Origin: Paracrocinitomix sp040880585
Lineage (GTDB): Bacteria > Bacteroidota > Bacteroidia > Flavobacteriales_D > Crocinitomicaceae
Assembly: GCA_040880585.1 (NCBI GenBank)
Contig: JBBDID010000052.1
Location: 1-64,000, forward strand
DNA: 64,000 nucleotides
Reading direction: 5' to 3'
Shown: one piece after another, positions 52,601 to 60,364 of the stretch
Layout of the letters: each line of letters starts with the position of its first letter
Position numbering within the stretch: the stretch's first letter is position 1
The notes under the pieces: generated by a model
Seen by the model: the letters and a program-made list of their open reading frames with translations, nothing else
Told to the model about the DNA's origin: nothing
The model's database searches: none
Program-made: the position numbers and the translations under genes

Positions 52601-53074
52601 CATGATGTAGTGAATTTGTACACTGAATTAGCGGTGCTTAAAGAAAAGGCACTGTCTGCGGCAGAACTTATGCAGTATTCAGCAGGGATTTCTGCTGAAA
52701 AGCAACTTTTTATTCTGGATGCCTGTCATTCGGGCGGTGCCTTAAATAGCTTTTCAACAAGGGGAGGGGGGAGCAGAGAGAAAGCCATGGCGCAATTGGC
52801 ACGTAGTACCGGCACTTTCTTTTTGACGGCTTCTCAGGATGCACAGTATGCCAATGAAGTTGGAAATCTCAAGCACGGTCTGTTTACTTACGCATTGCTT
52901 GAAGTTTTGGAACAAACAGTAGGGGATAACGGCGATAAAAAAATCACAGTCAGTGAAATGAAATCGTATGTTGAAGATAGGGTTCCTGAATTGAGTCAAG
53001 AACACCGGGGTTCACCTCAATATCCTACTTCTTATAGTTTTGGACAGGATTTTCCGTTGGTGATTATAAAGTAA
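49670..53074 (+). CDS. Exported WD40-repeat caspase-family peptidase
   Basis: The product has 1134 residues. A signal peptide-like N-terminus (FIIFILNLNLSVLTFSQQ) is followed by about 12-14 WD40 repeats (residues 30-690; for example DNAVFLWNLENGKVIRQF, DRLIQFWDVASGQLIKTLKG). A small beta-domain comes next (about 745-850) and a C14 caspase-type peptidase domain (about 870-1134). Catalytic His lies in FLFYYAGHGVMSFA and Cys in LFILDACHSGGALNSF. The WD40 part would be a two-propeller recognition surface, with cleavage activated by binding. Because of the signal it likely works outside the cytoplasm, so it is not an obvious abortive-infection caspase. Confidence 0.88.
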   Translation: MARFIIFILNLNLSVLTFSQQEYPLETILQKGHSKYVTAADFHPSGKYVATGGYDNAVFLWNLENGKVIRQFNRHTSAVWAVEFNKEGTELLTASADNTARVFDLISGEQLHEITIPELDVREAFYSLNGEHIILLSNSNQFFVYDAESADLVGEFEKSYSVSRLENVIHPEGTKVLHTSGYKGAEVFDLRTGDTLLSIPFDKVFGMGFSPDGKYIALSSSKQFAKIMDAESGKEIAHLKDPDLESECDGCNLHMAWSNNSKYLLTMSNKSDALLWDVSKGKKIRSYCDIRERPTVLRFSKDDEYVIISLNEEVLVYETKSGKNVLRMKSEYVDYYNIHLSRDSRYITLPGDEQTAVVWDIRRGKRTKVLEGFLNQKKFDGMGFEYDNWYDKGILKFVSRSRGFSLSPDGSRIAFGNIDSVALLVDLSSGSVVHTLKGHSKAVLTTAFSPDGKLLATAGGDRLIQFWDVASGQLIKTLKGHRGMIFDIAFNSDGSKLISGSWDGSMILWDLKKDRYKSVDLGGLSPYRVGFTPNDLYIVSSNTKDQFEFWEEDALLRFRNLVGNTDIVSSFDFSPDGSKVATASWDGKVKVWDVLTGMQTARFNGHSGAAFSVFWDPKNRFIASAGADHNIYLFDAANGKLIRQLQGHNTAVTHIEINQMGTQLISCSEEGMIKVWDLQHFTEIYSRIQISRSEWLTTTKTGYFDGSPKALDLVNYVSGMEVIPVNSLFDKYFTPKLIQRINAGESFNDTGERFNEVIGNTPLVAIHLSESGKRSVKVREDSVYNWKRAEISLDLEIDSKDKAVDEIRVYNNGKLIMAESLNKELVFRGGDKDKRTIMVPLNDGINEIKALVINKERTESSPTKIVVEFDGEAAKTDLFILSIGINKYKNPDYDLDYAVNDAKSFAKAIKKGGDTLFNQIHVFSVENDEATKPIIAAKLEEIKKAIGPEDVFLFYYAGHGVMSFASEGEEAEFFIVTHDVVNLYTELAVLKEKALSAAELMQYSAGISAEKQLFILDACHSGGALNSFSTRGGGSREKAMAQLARSTGTFFLTASQDAQYANEVGNLKHGLFTYALLEVLEQTVGDNGDKKITVSEMKSYVEDRVPELSQEHRGSPQYPTSYSFGQDFPLVIIK

Positions 53075-53190
53075 AGGTAGGATATCGTCTTTGAAAAAAA
53101 GGGTTGGAATCAAATGAAAATCAATAATAACGAAAAAACCAACAAATTGAATAGTTTTGTGATATCCGTTATTATTACGTAATTCACAGT

Positions 53191-53469
53191 ATGCGAATAT
53201 TTATAGTTGCTTTAACACTTCTGTCGATCACTGCGTGTAGCATGACTGTTGGCAAGTGGAAACGATCATGTGTCAAAGTCTGTAAGTGCTCAGTTGATTT
53301 GATTGAGGGGCCGTGTGATCCATATTTAGAAGCTTTTGAAGAAGCAAGTACTCAGATAGATGAGCGTCTGGCAAATCTTAAAGCAAACAATCCGAAGGCC
53401 TATAAGCGAGTAAATAAAAGATATCTGAAAGCAAGGGCAGAGGTAAAGCAGTTGCATTGTGGGTGGTGA
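53191..53469 (+). CDS. Small Cys-rich lipoprotein
   Basis: The product has 92 residues. MRIFIVALTLLSITAC is a signal with lipobox ITAC. CVKVCKCSVDLIEGPCDPY supplies four Cys, followed by a helical, Ala/Lys/Arg-rich tail. No family recognised. It lies 116 nt after the caspase gene on the same strand. The interval holds a TTACGTAA-like palindrome near 53175-53184. Confidence 0.55.
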   Translation: MRIFIVALTLLSITACSMTVGKWKRSCVKVCKCSVDLIEGPCDPYLEAFEEASTQIDERLANLKANNPKAYKRVNKRYLKARAEVKQLHCGW

Positions 53470-53653
53470 GGGGATATTTTAATATAAAATACGGAAGTCA
53501 AGTAATTGAGAAAAAACAATACCTTTTGATACATTAATACAATTTTCGTATCTTTTACGTAATATGGTATTATATTTGACGTATTATCGTTAGATTATAT
53601 CTGCAAGTTTTTTGCATAACTTACGTCTAAAACAAAAGTTATATTTAATATAA

Positions 53654-54124
53654 ATGTCAACACTTACGATAAATAATCACAATCCCTTCGATTCATTTGG
53701 TGAATTAATTGCACCTTTTTTTACAAAAAAGACTCAAAAGAAACGCTCGAGTCTTTTAGATACCTTCACTAAAAACATTAGTAAATCGAATATTAAAAAG
53801 CTGGACAAATGCATTAATCAGCTAGATGAGAGCATTGTTGAAATGAAAGAAAATCATTATAAATACAATGATAAAAAATCTCTTGAATTAATTGAAGAGG
53901 GAAAATTTCTGTTGAAATTGCTTTCAAATCTAGCGTCGCTCGTTGATATAGTTGATGACAAAGATGACATTACTGTTGAGATGTCAACAAAATTTAAAAT
54001 TGTCGGCGACAGAATAGAATCTGTAATCGCTTTAGCTGAAACATATAACGAAGTTAATAAATTGAAGAAGGAAATAGAAGAGGGAAAAACTATTTCTGAT
54101 ATTGACAAAGCCTTCTCCATATAA
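53654..54124 (+). CDS. Putative antitoxin partner
   Basis: The product has 156 residues. It is helical and Lys/Glu-rich with two probable coiled coils (around 45-70, IKKLDKCINQLDESIVEMKEN, and 130-150, YNEVNKLKKEIEEGKTISD). It has no recognisable DNA-binding domain, which is unusual for an antitoxin. Its end overlaps the start of the RelE/ParE-like gene by 23 nt, which is the classical arrangement of a toxin-antitoxin pair. The upstream region (53500-53650) has repeated TTACGTAATA/TGACGTATTA motifs that could be operators. Confidence 0.5.
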   Translation: MSTLTINNHNPFDSFGELIAPFFTKKTQKKRSSLLDTFTKNISKSNIKKLDKCINQLDESIVEMKENHYKYNDKKSLELIEEGKFLLKLLSNLASLVDIVDDKDDITVEMSTKFKIVGDRIESVIALAETYNEVNKLKKEIEEGKTISDIDKAFSI

Positions 54125-54371
54125 ACCAATTTTTCCTAGTTCGTTTAAGAAATCAATTAAGAAAATCCCGCGCGATATCTTAGAAGAATGCAAAAAAGCA
54201 ATCACAAACTGCTTGGATAATCCTAAATCTAAGTCTGACAAGGTAAAAGACCCGAATCTTCCCGACAGAAAAATCAGAGTTGGTAGTTATCGAATCTTAT
54301 TTGATTTAAAGGAGGATGAAAAAGAAATTCACGTGATATGCATCAAGCATAGAAAAGAGTGTTATGAATAA
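54102..54371 (+). CDS. RelE/ParE-superfamily toxin
   Basis: The product has 89 residues with the compact RelE/ParE fold pattern: SFKKSIKKIPRDILEECKKAI (helical hairpin), then the beta-strands DRKIRVGSYRILFDL and IHVICIKHRKECYE. The RxxxYR-type RVGSYRILF and KHRKE end are typical of the mRNase/gyrase-inhibitor family. No ATG exists in the frame near the N-terminus. TTG at 54102 is the best start, and it lies inside the antitoxin gene, so expression should be low and coupled. Whether it is a ribosome-dependent mRNase (RelE-like) or acts on gyrase (ParE-like) is not decided by sequence. Confidence 0.8.
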   Translation: MTKPSPYKPIFPSSFKKSIKKIPRDILEECKKAITNCLDNPKSKSDKVKDPNLPDRKIRVGSYRILFDLKEDEKEIHVICIKHRKECYE

Positions 54372-54960
54372 TTAGCTAAGCTTCAATCTGAAATAATTAA
54401 ATCATTAACTTTATGAAGTAGTGCCAGCGAATGGAAAAAGCAGGTTTAGCTTAATTATATCTATTTAACATAATATATATTATAAGCCAAAAGAGGCTTT
54501 TCCGGTAAACCTTTAAATCTATCTCTTTTAGGCAGTTATAATATAGTATTATGTCTGCACTAATTTTCCTGCGCACTTTGTCCGCGCAAAATTAGTTTGG
54601 CTCCGCTAAATAGCTAACAAGGAAATTCTGAGTTTCAATTGAAGATTGTTTGGCGTTTGTGGTCAGGCTTATAATACACCTTATGTATTCACTGCGTTTC
54701 GCCTTTCAGGTAAATAGCCGCTCTCCATGTCATTTGCTTCAAAATCATTTTGCTTGGATAGCAAAATATTTTGTACGCAAAGCCACCACATGCCAGCCCG
54801 CAGGTTTTATTCTTCCCACACACCGCGCCGTGTTGAGCTTGCCGAAACATTTTATTCTTTCTCTTTTGCCATCACGCACATGAGTAATTGTAAATTCTTT
54901 ACGCTACGCTCCAGTCAGTTTACATTACACATGTTTTTCCAGCTCACATTTATGGGTTAT
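54372..54960. other. Gene-free stretch with CTAATTTT/AAAATTAG hairpin
   Basis: No gene is supported. CTAATTTT (54560-54567) pairs with AAAATTAG (54588-54595), and inside it GCGC (54571-54574) pairs with GCGC (54584-54587). The remainder (54600-54960) has the composition of decayed coding or repetitive sequence without a readable family. It separates the toxin pair from the minus-strand genes. Confidence 0.4.
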
Positions 54961-55773
54961 TTACAAATCAAGCTTCGTCTGTAATTCAATTTTTGGATGA
55001 AAAGTTCCAATTATCATGAACGGATTATGACTTGTAAATTGCCGCAGCTTAGTTGTTCCTAAATAAAAATAGAGATCTTTTGTTTTGGCAAAATCGTCAA
55101 AATACTTTTTCCTGACATCTTCACAGGCTTTCATTTCATCATTGTATTTATTGAATTGCTTCCAGTACAATGCGCCCACCTCCCAATCTTCAATCATCAT
55201 TTTTCGTTTTGCTCTATCAGATCCTTCAAATATAAAACTGAATTTATAAGGTAATTTTTTCACAACCTCAAACTCACTTTTATCTTCAAACATATTCATC
55301 TGTTTAAGTTGCTCAGTTTTGGATTTACTCCATTCTCTGTCAACTTCTTCCCAAACAAAATCATGGATAATTGTGGGCTTAAAAACAGCTAGTGATGTAC
55401 AGATGGATCTGTCTTTTGCTTCCCGGATCAACAATTCCATATCTGTGTAGACCTTCTTAAGAACAATCTCTTTTCTTTCTTGCCAATTATGTGTGGTCTT
55501 AATATGGCCTACAACTTTTATTGGGTTTTCTACCTCAATGTTAACCGGCCTATGACTTTCAGGCCTAAAATCACTGGTGTTTTTAGTCAAGTCAACTTCA
55601 ACCCAGTCATACTTTTTGTATTGATTTACATAATCTAATGTTCTGAAAGGAATCGGGTATAATCTTATCCAGTCTCCAGCTTCTGTAAACCCTGCGGAAC
55701 AAACCAACTCATCATACTTTTTTGAAATGGTAGGATACGTTTTAACCGTTATTAAGACCCGGGTTTTTGCCAT
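54961..55773 (-). CDS. Hypothetical partner of the DUF488 gene
   Basis: The product has 270 residues. The start MAKTRVLITVKTYPTISKKYDELVC reads like an alpha/beta domain. A motif IRLYPIPFRTLDYVNQYKKYDW and, near the end, TKDLYFYLGTTKLRQFTSHNPFMIIG suggest a beta-rich nucleic-acid or ligand-binding fold. No signal peptide. I do not recognise a family. It begins 3 nt after the stop of the DUF488 gene on the same strand, so the two form an operon and probably one system. Confidence 0.6.
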   Translation of the reverse strand: MAKTRVLITVKTYPTISKKYDELVCSAGFTEAGDWIRLYPIPFRTLDYVNQYKKYDWVEVDLTKNTSDFRPESHRPVNIEVENPIKVVGHIKTTHNWQERKEIVLKKVYTDMELLIREAKDRSICTSLAVFKPTIIHDFVWEEVDREWSKSKTEQLKQMNMFEDKSEFEVVKKLPYKFSFIFEGSDRAKRKMMIEDWEVGALYWKQFNKYNDEMKACEDVRKKYFDDFAKTKDLYFYLGTTKLRQFTSHNPFMIIGTFHPKIELQTKLDL

Positions 55774-55776
55774 CTT

Positions 55777-56673
55777 TCACAAATGCTTGACCGGAATATT
55801 CCAGTTGGGTTGTTTTGCCAGTGCTTCCACTACCCTACCTCTGTGGCACATACATTCTGTTGCTTCAAAGCAGGTAAGGGCAATGCGATTATATTGTTCC
55901 AGCAAATCGTTTATGCTCAATAAATATTCTTCGTTTTCTACCAGAACAGTTTTTTCGTATTCCTTAAAAAGTATTTTGTAATCATTTAAAGAATTCAACT
56001 CCTTTCTTTTTTCTGAAACAATGCCTAGCTGAGGTATGTGTACATAGTCAATCCCCACATTTTCACAGGCGTGTTTCAATTGGTTTTTGGAAAACCCAAA
56101 TTTCATGCTCAAAGGGTTTTTCCGGACATCACAAAGTAACTTGACATCATTAATAATTAACTGATTTAAGTAGGCTTCTAATGACTTTCCTTCATATCCA
56201 ATAGAAAACAATTTGGTTTCAGAAAATTGCCTTTTTTGTTTGTGCACATTTTCTAATTCAGCAGCCGATAAAACACGAGCGGCTATTTCACTGTTGATGG
56301 CATAAAAAGGATAATTGCGATAGGTATATTTGATCAATTCTTCACGAGAGGTTTCACCATAAGCACTTTTAAGCTTTATCATAAAAGACTGATCTGCTTT
56401 TTTCAGCGTTGGCGTAAATTCTTCAGATGTACTTTTAACCCATTGCGGCGAGTTGGCATTTGTACTTTCTTGTACTAAACCGTATTTACCGAGTGTTTTT
56501 AAATCCTGGTTGGCCTGAAACGAATAGCAGCCATATTTGTAAGGCACAAAATCAAATGCTTTTTTCTCTTGCCAGCGGGTATAAATAAACAGCAGCTTTT
56601 GAAGGCTTGTTTTATTCAGTTCCCCACCAAAATTCTCCAATAGCGAAAGCAATATTTTTCTGCGGTAGTACAT
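55777..56673 (-). CDS. SocA/DUF4065-like plus DUF488 fusion
   Basis: The product has 298 residues. Residues 1-80 (LLENFGGELNKTSLQKLLFIY...YKYGCYSFQANQDLKTLGKYGLV) follow the pattern of the SocA/Panacea/DUF4065 family, which occurs as an antitoxin-type domain. Residues about 160-298 form a DUF488 domain: LFSIGYEGKSLEAYLNQLI, LLCDVRKNPLSMKFGFSK and TCFEATECMCHRGRVVEAL, with conserved Asp-Val-Arg and Cys-His-Arg. The function is unknown. The fusion and the tight partner gene at 54961 make it a candidate two-component defence or stress module. Confidence 0.65.
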   Translation of the reverse strand: MYYRRKILLSLLENFGGELNKTSLQKLLFIYTRWQEKKAFDFVPYKYGCYSFQANQDLKTLGKYGLVQESTNANSPQWVKSTSEEFTPTLKKADQSFMIKLKSAYGETSREELIKYTYRNYPFYAINSEIAARVLSAAELENVHKQKRQFSETKLFSIGYEGKSLEAYLNQLIINDVKLLCDVRKNPLSMKFGFSKNQLKHACENVGIDYVHIPQLGIVSEKRKELNSLNDYKILFKEYEKTVLVENEEYLLSINDLLEQYNRIALTCFEATECMCHRGRVVEALAKQPNWNIPVKHL

Positions 56674-56807
56674 GTTGATAAAGATACGAAGTCTTTTTTT
56701 AGAAAATTTAGCTGCCGAAATTGATGGTTAACAATTTGGTGTTGAGGAAAAGGGCTCTTTGGATTCAAAATATCCTGAGCAGGTTAATGCCACAAGGAAA
56801 CGTTATA

Positions 56808-57056
56808 TTAAATAGAATTGGGCTTGACAATCTCAATTACGGTTCTCCTAGGAAAATCATTTGCTTCAATGGTTTTATTGACAGAATAATCAGGAAATTG
56901 CTTCTGTAAGTACGACATTATATGATTGTCAATTTTCGATTTGTTAAGCGGATCATCTATGAATGTGCAGTCCTCTTCGTTTTCAGGTATTATGTCCACC
57001 TGGACATGTTTTGTTTTTACTGAATCTTCAACTAATAAATGCCTTGTTTTGATCAT
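56808..57056 (-). CDS. Small hypothetical protein
   Basis: The product has 82 residues, charged, with DFPRRTVIEIVKPN at its end and ENEEDCTFIDDPLNKSKIDN in the middle. No motif is recognised. It is not a shadow, since no longer gene overlaps it, and it begins 10 nt after the stop of the WYL-like gene on the same strand, so the two are likely co-transcribed. Confidence 0.5.
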   Translation of the reverse strand: MIKTRHLLVEDSVKTKHVQVDIIPENEEDCTFIDDPLNKSKIDNHIMSYLQKQFPDYSVNKTIEANDFPRRTVIEIVKPNSI

Positions 57057-57066
57057 TTTTTCAATG

Positions 57067-58302
57067 TTATTTCAGTTTTTTTAAGTAGGTTATTAATTTC
57101 TTATTGTTATAAACTTCTAAATTTTGTATTCTTTCTGCTTTAAAAAATCGTTTCTCTTCACGTAAAAAGCAAAATGCTTCCAAATAAAGTTCAGATTCCT
57201 TCTTCTTACCCCCTTTTTTCTTATCCAACTTAATTCTCTGAACACTTATCGGATAAATGAATCTAGTAGTAAGCTGATCATACATATTCTTGTATATGAT
57301 TTTTAGAACTACTTCATCTTCATTTTTAAACCCAGAATCCAAATAATCTTCGGCTGTTTTGATCTTGAGAGTTTTATCTGAACCAATTGAATATTCAGGA
57401 TACAAAGAATTTTGTTCTCGTCTTTTTAAACTTGAAATTTTATTGATCCTGCTCATATCTATAACATGTGTTTCTTGAGAAATTTGATTAAAAAAATCTA
57501 TATAAACAGAACCTCCAGCCGTATTTAAATTTAGAACGTTTCCACACATCAACTCTTTATTTTTATCTGAAGAGATAATTATTTCCTTGGAGTTATTCAT
57601 TAATCGTTTAAGCCTTTTCATTCTGCTTTGTTTAACTTCTGGAACAAGAATCAAACTCTCAATAGGCAGATGTACTTCTGAAAACTTATCTGAATTGTTT
57701 TTGTAGTACTTACACTTAACCTGCTTGGCTGAATGCCACAACTCTTTTTCTTGATGATTATTTTTCATTTTATAATCAACAATATCAATCGCAATTAACA
57801 AAGGTGAGGTGAAATCTAAAAAAGATACTGCTTTTCGATCTTTCTTACCTTCCGAAAACTGCATGTACGTCTTTCTTTTAAAAAGTTCAACTGGTGATGT
57901 TTTAAAAATTACCTTTGAATTGACTTGTAATTCATTAACCTTAGGTAATTCGTTTGCTTTTTCCTCATCTTTAAATAAATTCAAGTGTTTTCCATAAATC
58001 CAAGTATCAACAAATTGCATTTGTTTGGTTGAAAACCATATACATTTACATTTCGTTTGTTCTAATGGAAGTGACTTCGATCCGAGATCTGATTTATCAG
58101 GCTCAACTGTTTCTAATACAATTAATTCACTAATAACCATTAAAGGAGAATTATAATTTGGATCACCAACAAAATTAATATCAATAATGTCACTAATTGA
58201 GTTTGAATAGTGAGATTTTAAACACACAATTCGACCAATATAATCTTGAAAATTGTTTTTTTTAATAGCCATTAAATAGTTTTGGAAATTAACGTTGAAC
58301 AA
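57067..58302 (-). CDS. WYL-like C-terminal domain protein, divergent from the RT
   Basis: The product has 411 residues. A Met at 58272 (MAIKKNNFQDY) is an equally good start. The C-terminal about 120 residues (VVLKIIYKNMYDQLTTRFIYPI and ELYLEAFCFLREEKRFFKAERI) follow the WYL-domain pattern (Y, P, then L-AYC--R--R-F---RI) found in ligand- or nucleic-acid-sensing regulators of defence loci. The N-terminal part is beta-rich and unassigned. It is transcribed away from the ncRNA/RT unit with about 38 nt between its start and the ncRNA 5' helix. It might regulate it, which is inference. Confidence 0.6.
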   Translation of the reverse strand: MFNVNFQNYLMAIKKNNFQDYIGRIVCLKSHYSNSISDIIDINFVGDPNYNSPLMVISELIVLETVEPDKSDLGSKSLPLEQTKCKCIWFSTKQMQFVDTWIYGKHLNLFKDEEKANELPKVNELQVNSKVIFKTSPVELFKRKTYMQFSEGKKDRKAVSFLDFTSPLLIAIDIVDYKMKNNHQEKELWHSAKQVKCKYYKNNSDKFSEVHLPIESLILVPEVKQSRMKRLKRLMNNSKEIIISSDKNKELMCGNVLNLNTAGGSVYIDFFNQISQETHVIDMSRINKISSLKRREQNSLYPEYSIGSDKTLKIKTAEDYLDSGFKNEDEVVLKIIYKNMYDQLTTRFIYPISVQRIKLDKKKGGKKKESELYLEAFCFLREEKRFFKAERIQNLEVYNNKKLITYLKKLK

Positions 58303-58340
58303 TATAGGAATTATGTAACAAAATCGCTAAATTTATCCTG

Positions 58341-58688
58341 TTTCACCAACATTGGAATAGTGACGTTTGGTTAGAACCATTTACGATCAAATTAAATAGT
58401 TTGATCGTGTACTTTGAAATAGTTTCGGCTGATTTTGAAGGTAAAAGATTGTCAATCATCATTGGCTGACAAAGACCTCTAATGAGGCTGTCTCCAATGG
58501 GTGACCATCTGAAGATTGATATTATAAAGATATATATTATTTCTTTAGCAATAAAGAGAAGTATCATATTATTTATGTATTTAATCATATTGAAATATAT
58601 GTGACTCAAGTATTTGGGTACCGGTTCAATCCGTTTTGGATGTATGTGCTATGTAAAATCCTAAACAGGTGTTGGTGAGGCTTTTTTT
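58341..58688 (+). ncRNA. Structured ncRNA upstream of a reverse transcriptase
   Basis: TTTCACCAACA (58341-58351) pairs over 11 positions (two G-T wobbles) with TGTTGGTGAGG (58670-58680), closing about 340 nt. A T7 tract (58682-58688) follows and abuts the RT start codon, like a terminator. Internal helices: a perfect 9-bp stem ACGATCAAA/TTTGATCGT (58383-58408); a long interrupted stem 58451-58505 (GTCA/TGAC, CATTGG/CCAATG, GACA/TGTC, CCTC/GAGG with loop TAAT); TCTTTA-GCAA-TAAAGA (58542-58557); ACTCAA/TTGGGT (58604-58619). No plus-strand gene is present. Directly read: the pairing. Inferred: that it is transcribed and is the RT's template or partner RNA. Confidence 0.72.
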
Positions 58689-60299
58689 ATGAATAAAAAA
58701 GACGAAAAAGATGAAAAACCTGATTGGCTAAAAACAAAAGGATATTTGCATTTTTCTCAGCAGGTAAACACCAGGGAAAATTGGAAAAAAGTCTATGGTA
58801 TCGTCACAAACAAAGAGTATATAAAATCACATGCTTTTTACCCCCTTCTTCACGTTAATATTAAAAATAGGAGATACAAAAGATCACCAAAAGGAGACCA
58901 TAAAGGGCATAATTACGTAGATAAGCATGGTGTAAAAAGAAAAAACACCAAAGTAAGGCCTATTCATTATGCAAATCATTTGGACACGTTGATTTTCGCT
59001 TATTACGCTAGTGAATTGCAGAAAAGGTATAATGAAGTTTTAGAGACAGAAAAGGGTCTTGATGATTTGATAACCGCATATCGGAAAATTGAAATTATTC
59101 CGGGAGAGAAAAAAGGTAAATCAACTATTCATTTTGCACACGAAGTTTTTCAGGAGATTAATAGAAGAGTTCAAGAAAAGGGAAATGCAGTTGCCATAGC
59201 TTTTGATATAAAAAGTTTCTTTTCTTCAATGGATCATAATATTTTAAAACAAAAGTGGTGTGCCTTATTAAATTACGGCAAGGTAGAAAATGACATTTGC
59301 AGGCTTCCATCTGATCACTACAATGTTTTTAGGGCTACGACAAACTTTTCATTTATCTATAAAGATGATTTAAGAACTCATAAAGTTAAAAATGGCAGAC
59401 GGGCAGGGTTTGATGAGAAAAAATTAGCCCAAATTCGAAATAAGATGGGGTTTCAAGCTTTTTTTGAATCTGATAAAGAATTTCGGAAGCAGATTAAAAA
59501 TAAAAATTTACGTATATACCCGAACCCATTTAAAAATAAAGAAAAAGTATCGATAGGTATCCCTCAAGGCTTGCCCATAAGTGCCACTTTAGCAAATTTG
59601 TACCTAATTGATTTTGATAGAAAAGCACTATCATATCTCATTAATGATTTAGGTTGTTTTTATCGCAGATATTCGGACGATATAGTTGTTATTGGAGATC
59701 ATTTACAAATTGAACAAATTTGTTCATTTGTGACTAACGAGATGAAAACTAATAAGGTCAAAATAAACGAGAGCAAAACAGAAAAACATCTATTTAAAAA
59801 AAGCTTATCCAATGTACATGAAGTATCTGTTTACAAAATTGAAGAAAATGGAAATTTAAAAAACAATGTTCCATTCACATATTTGGGCTTTGAACATTAT
59901 GGAAATAAAACTCTTATTAAATCTGCTAATCTTTCTAAGTTTTATCGTAGAATGATCTATTCTACGAAAGGAAAGATAAAAAGAGCAGAGAAAGTCCAAG
60001 AAAAAACGCTTTCCGAAAGAAGGATAATTTTTAGAAGACAATTAGACAAATTATACAGTAATATAGATCTTGACAAACCTCATAGAAAAAAACAAAAATG
60101 GAAGACTTTCTATCAAATAGATACAGGAGAATTTCGAATAAAAGTTAAATCCAAAGACACAGCCTTTAAAACGAATTACTTTAGCTACGTTGAAAGAGCT
60201 TCTAAAATCATGAATGAGCCTGCAATTAAAAATCAACTGCGAAAACACAAGAAAATATTGAGTGATGCTATTGAAAGGCATTCTAAAAAGAAGAATTAA
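58689..60299 (+). CDS. DRT2-like antiviral reverse transcriptase
   Basis: The product has 536 residues. The N-terminus has PDWLKTKGYLHF, then KVRPIHYANHLDTLIFAYYA, a segment typical of the UG/DRT class. The RT core shows motif A AFDIKSFF (Asp173), IGIPQGLPISATLANLYLID (motif B/B'), and YRRYSDDIVVIGD (YSDD at 328-331) with both metal-binding Asp present, so it looks active. There is no intron maturase domain or retron msr/msd pattern. My best match from memory is DRT2 (UG2), in which an RT copies an upstream ncRNA by rolling-circle synthesis. The ncRNA candidate directly upstream supports this. The start at 58689 follows the T-tract without spacing. Confidence 0.8.
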   Translation: MNKKDEKDEKPDWLKTKGYLHFSQQVNTRENWKKVYGIVTNKEYIKSHAFYPLLHVNIKNRRYKRSPKGDHKGHNYVDKHGVKRKNTKVRPIHYANHLDTLIFAYYASELQKRYNEVLETEKGLDDLITAYRKIEIIPGEKKGKSTIHFAHEVFQEINRRVQEKGNAVAIAFDIKSFFSSMDHNILKQKWCALLNYGKVENDICRLPSDHYNVFRATTNFSFIYKDDLRTHKVKNGRRAGFDEKKLAQIRNKMGFQAFFESDKEFRKQIKNKNLRIYPNPFKNKEKVSIGIPQGLPISATLANLYLIDFDRKALSYLINDLGCFYRRYSDDIVVIGDHLQIEQICSFVTNEMKTNKVKINESKTEKHLFKKSLSNVHEVSVYKIEENGNLKNNVPFTYLGFEHYGNKTLIKSANLSKFYRRMIYSTKGKIKRAEKVQEKTLSERRIIFRRQLDKLYSNIDLDKPHRKKQKWKTFYQIDTGEFRIKVKSKDTAFKTNYFSYVERASKIMNEPAIKNQLRKHKKILSDAIERHSKKKN

Positions 60300-60364
60300 C
60301 GTCCATTTGGGTCACTTCGTTTTACAAATTAATATGATCAAATTTTTCAAAGAACTTTCTTTTG

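Noticed and set aside
54650..54984. Two short plus-strand frames in the gene-free stretch
   Set aside because: They overlap each other and the end of the minus-strand gene, with Cys/His-rich, low-quality sequence and no support.
58689..60299. Group II intron maturase or retron RT
   Set aside because: No maturase or HNH domain, no intron domains V/VI flanking it, and no msr/msd arrangement. The N-terminal KGYLHF and RPIHYANHLD segments fit the UG/DRT class better.
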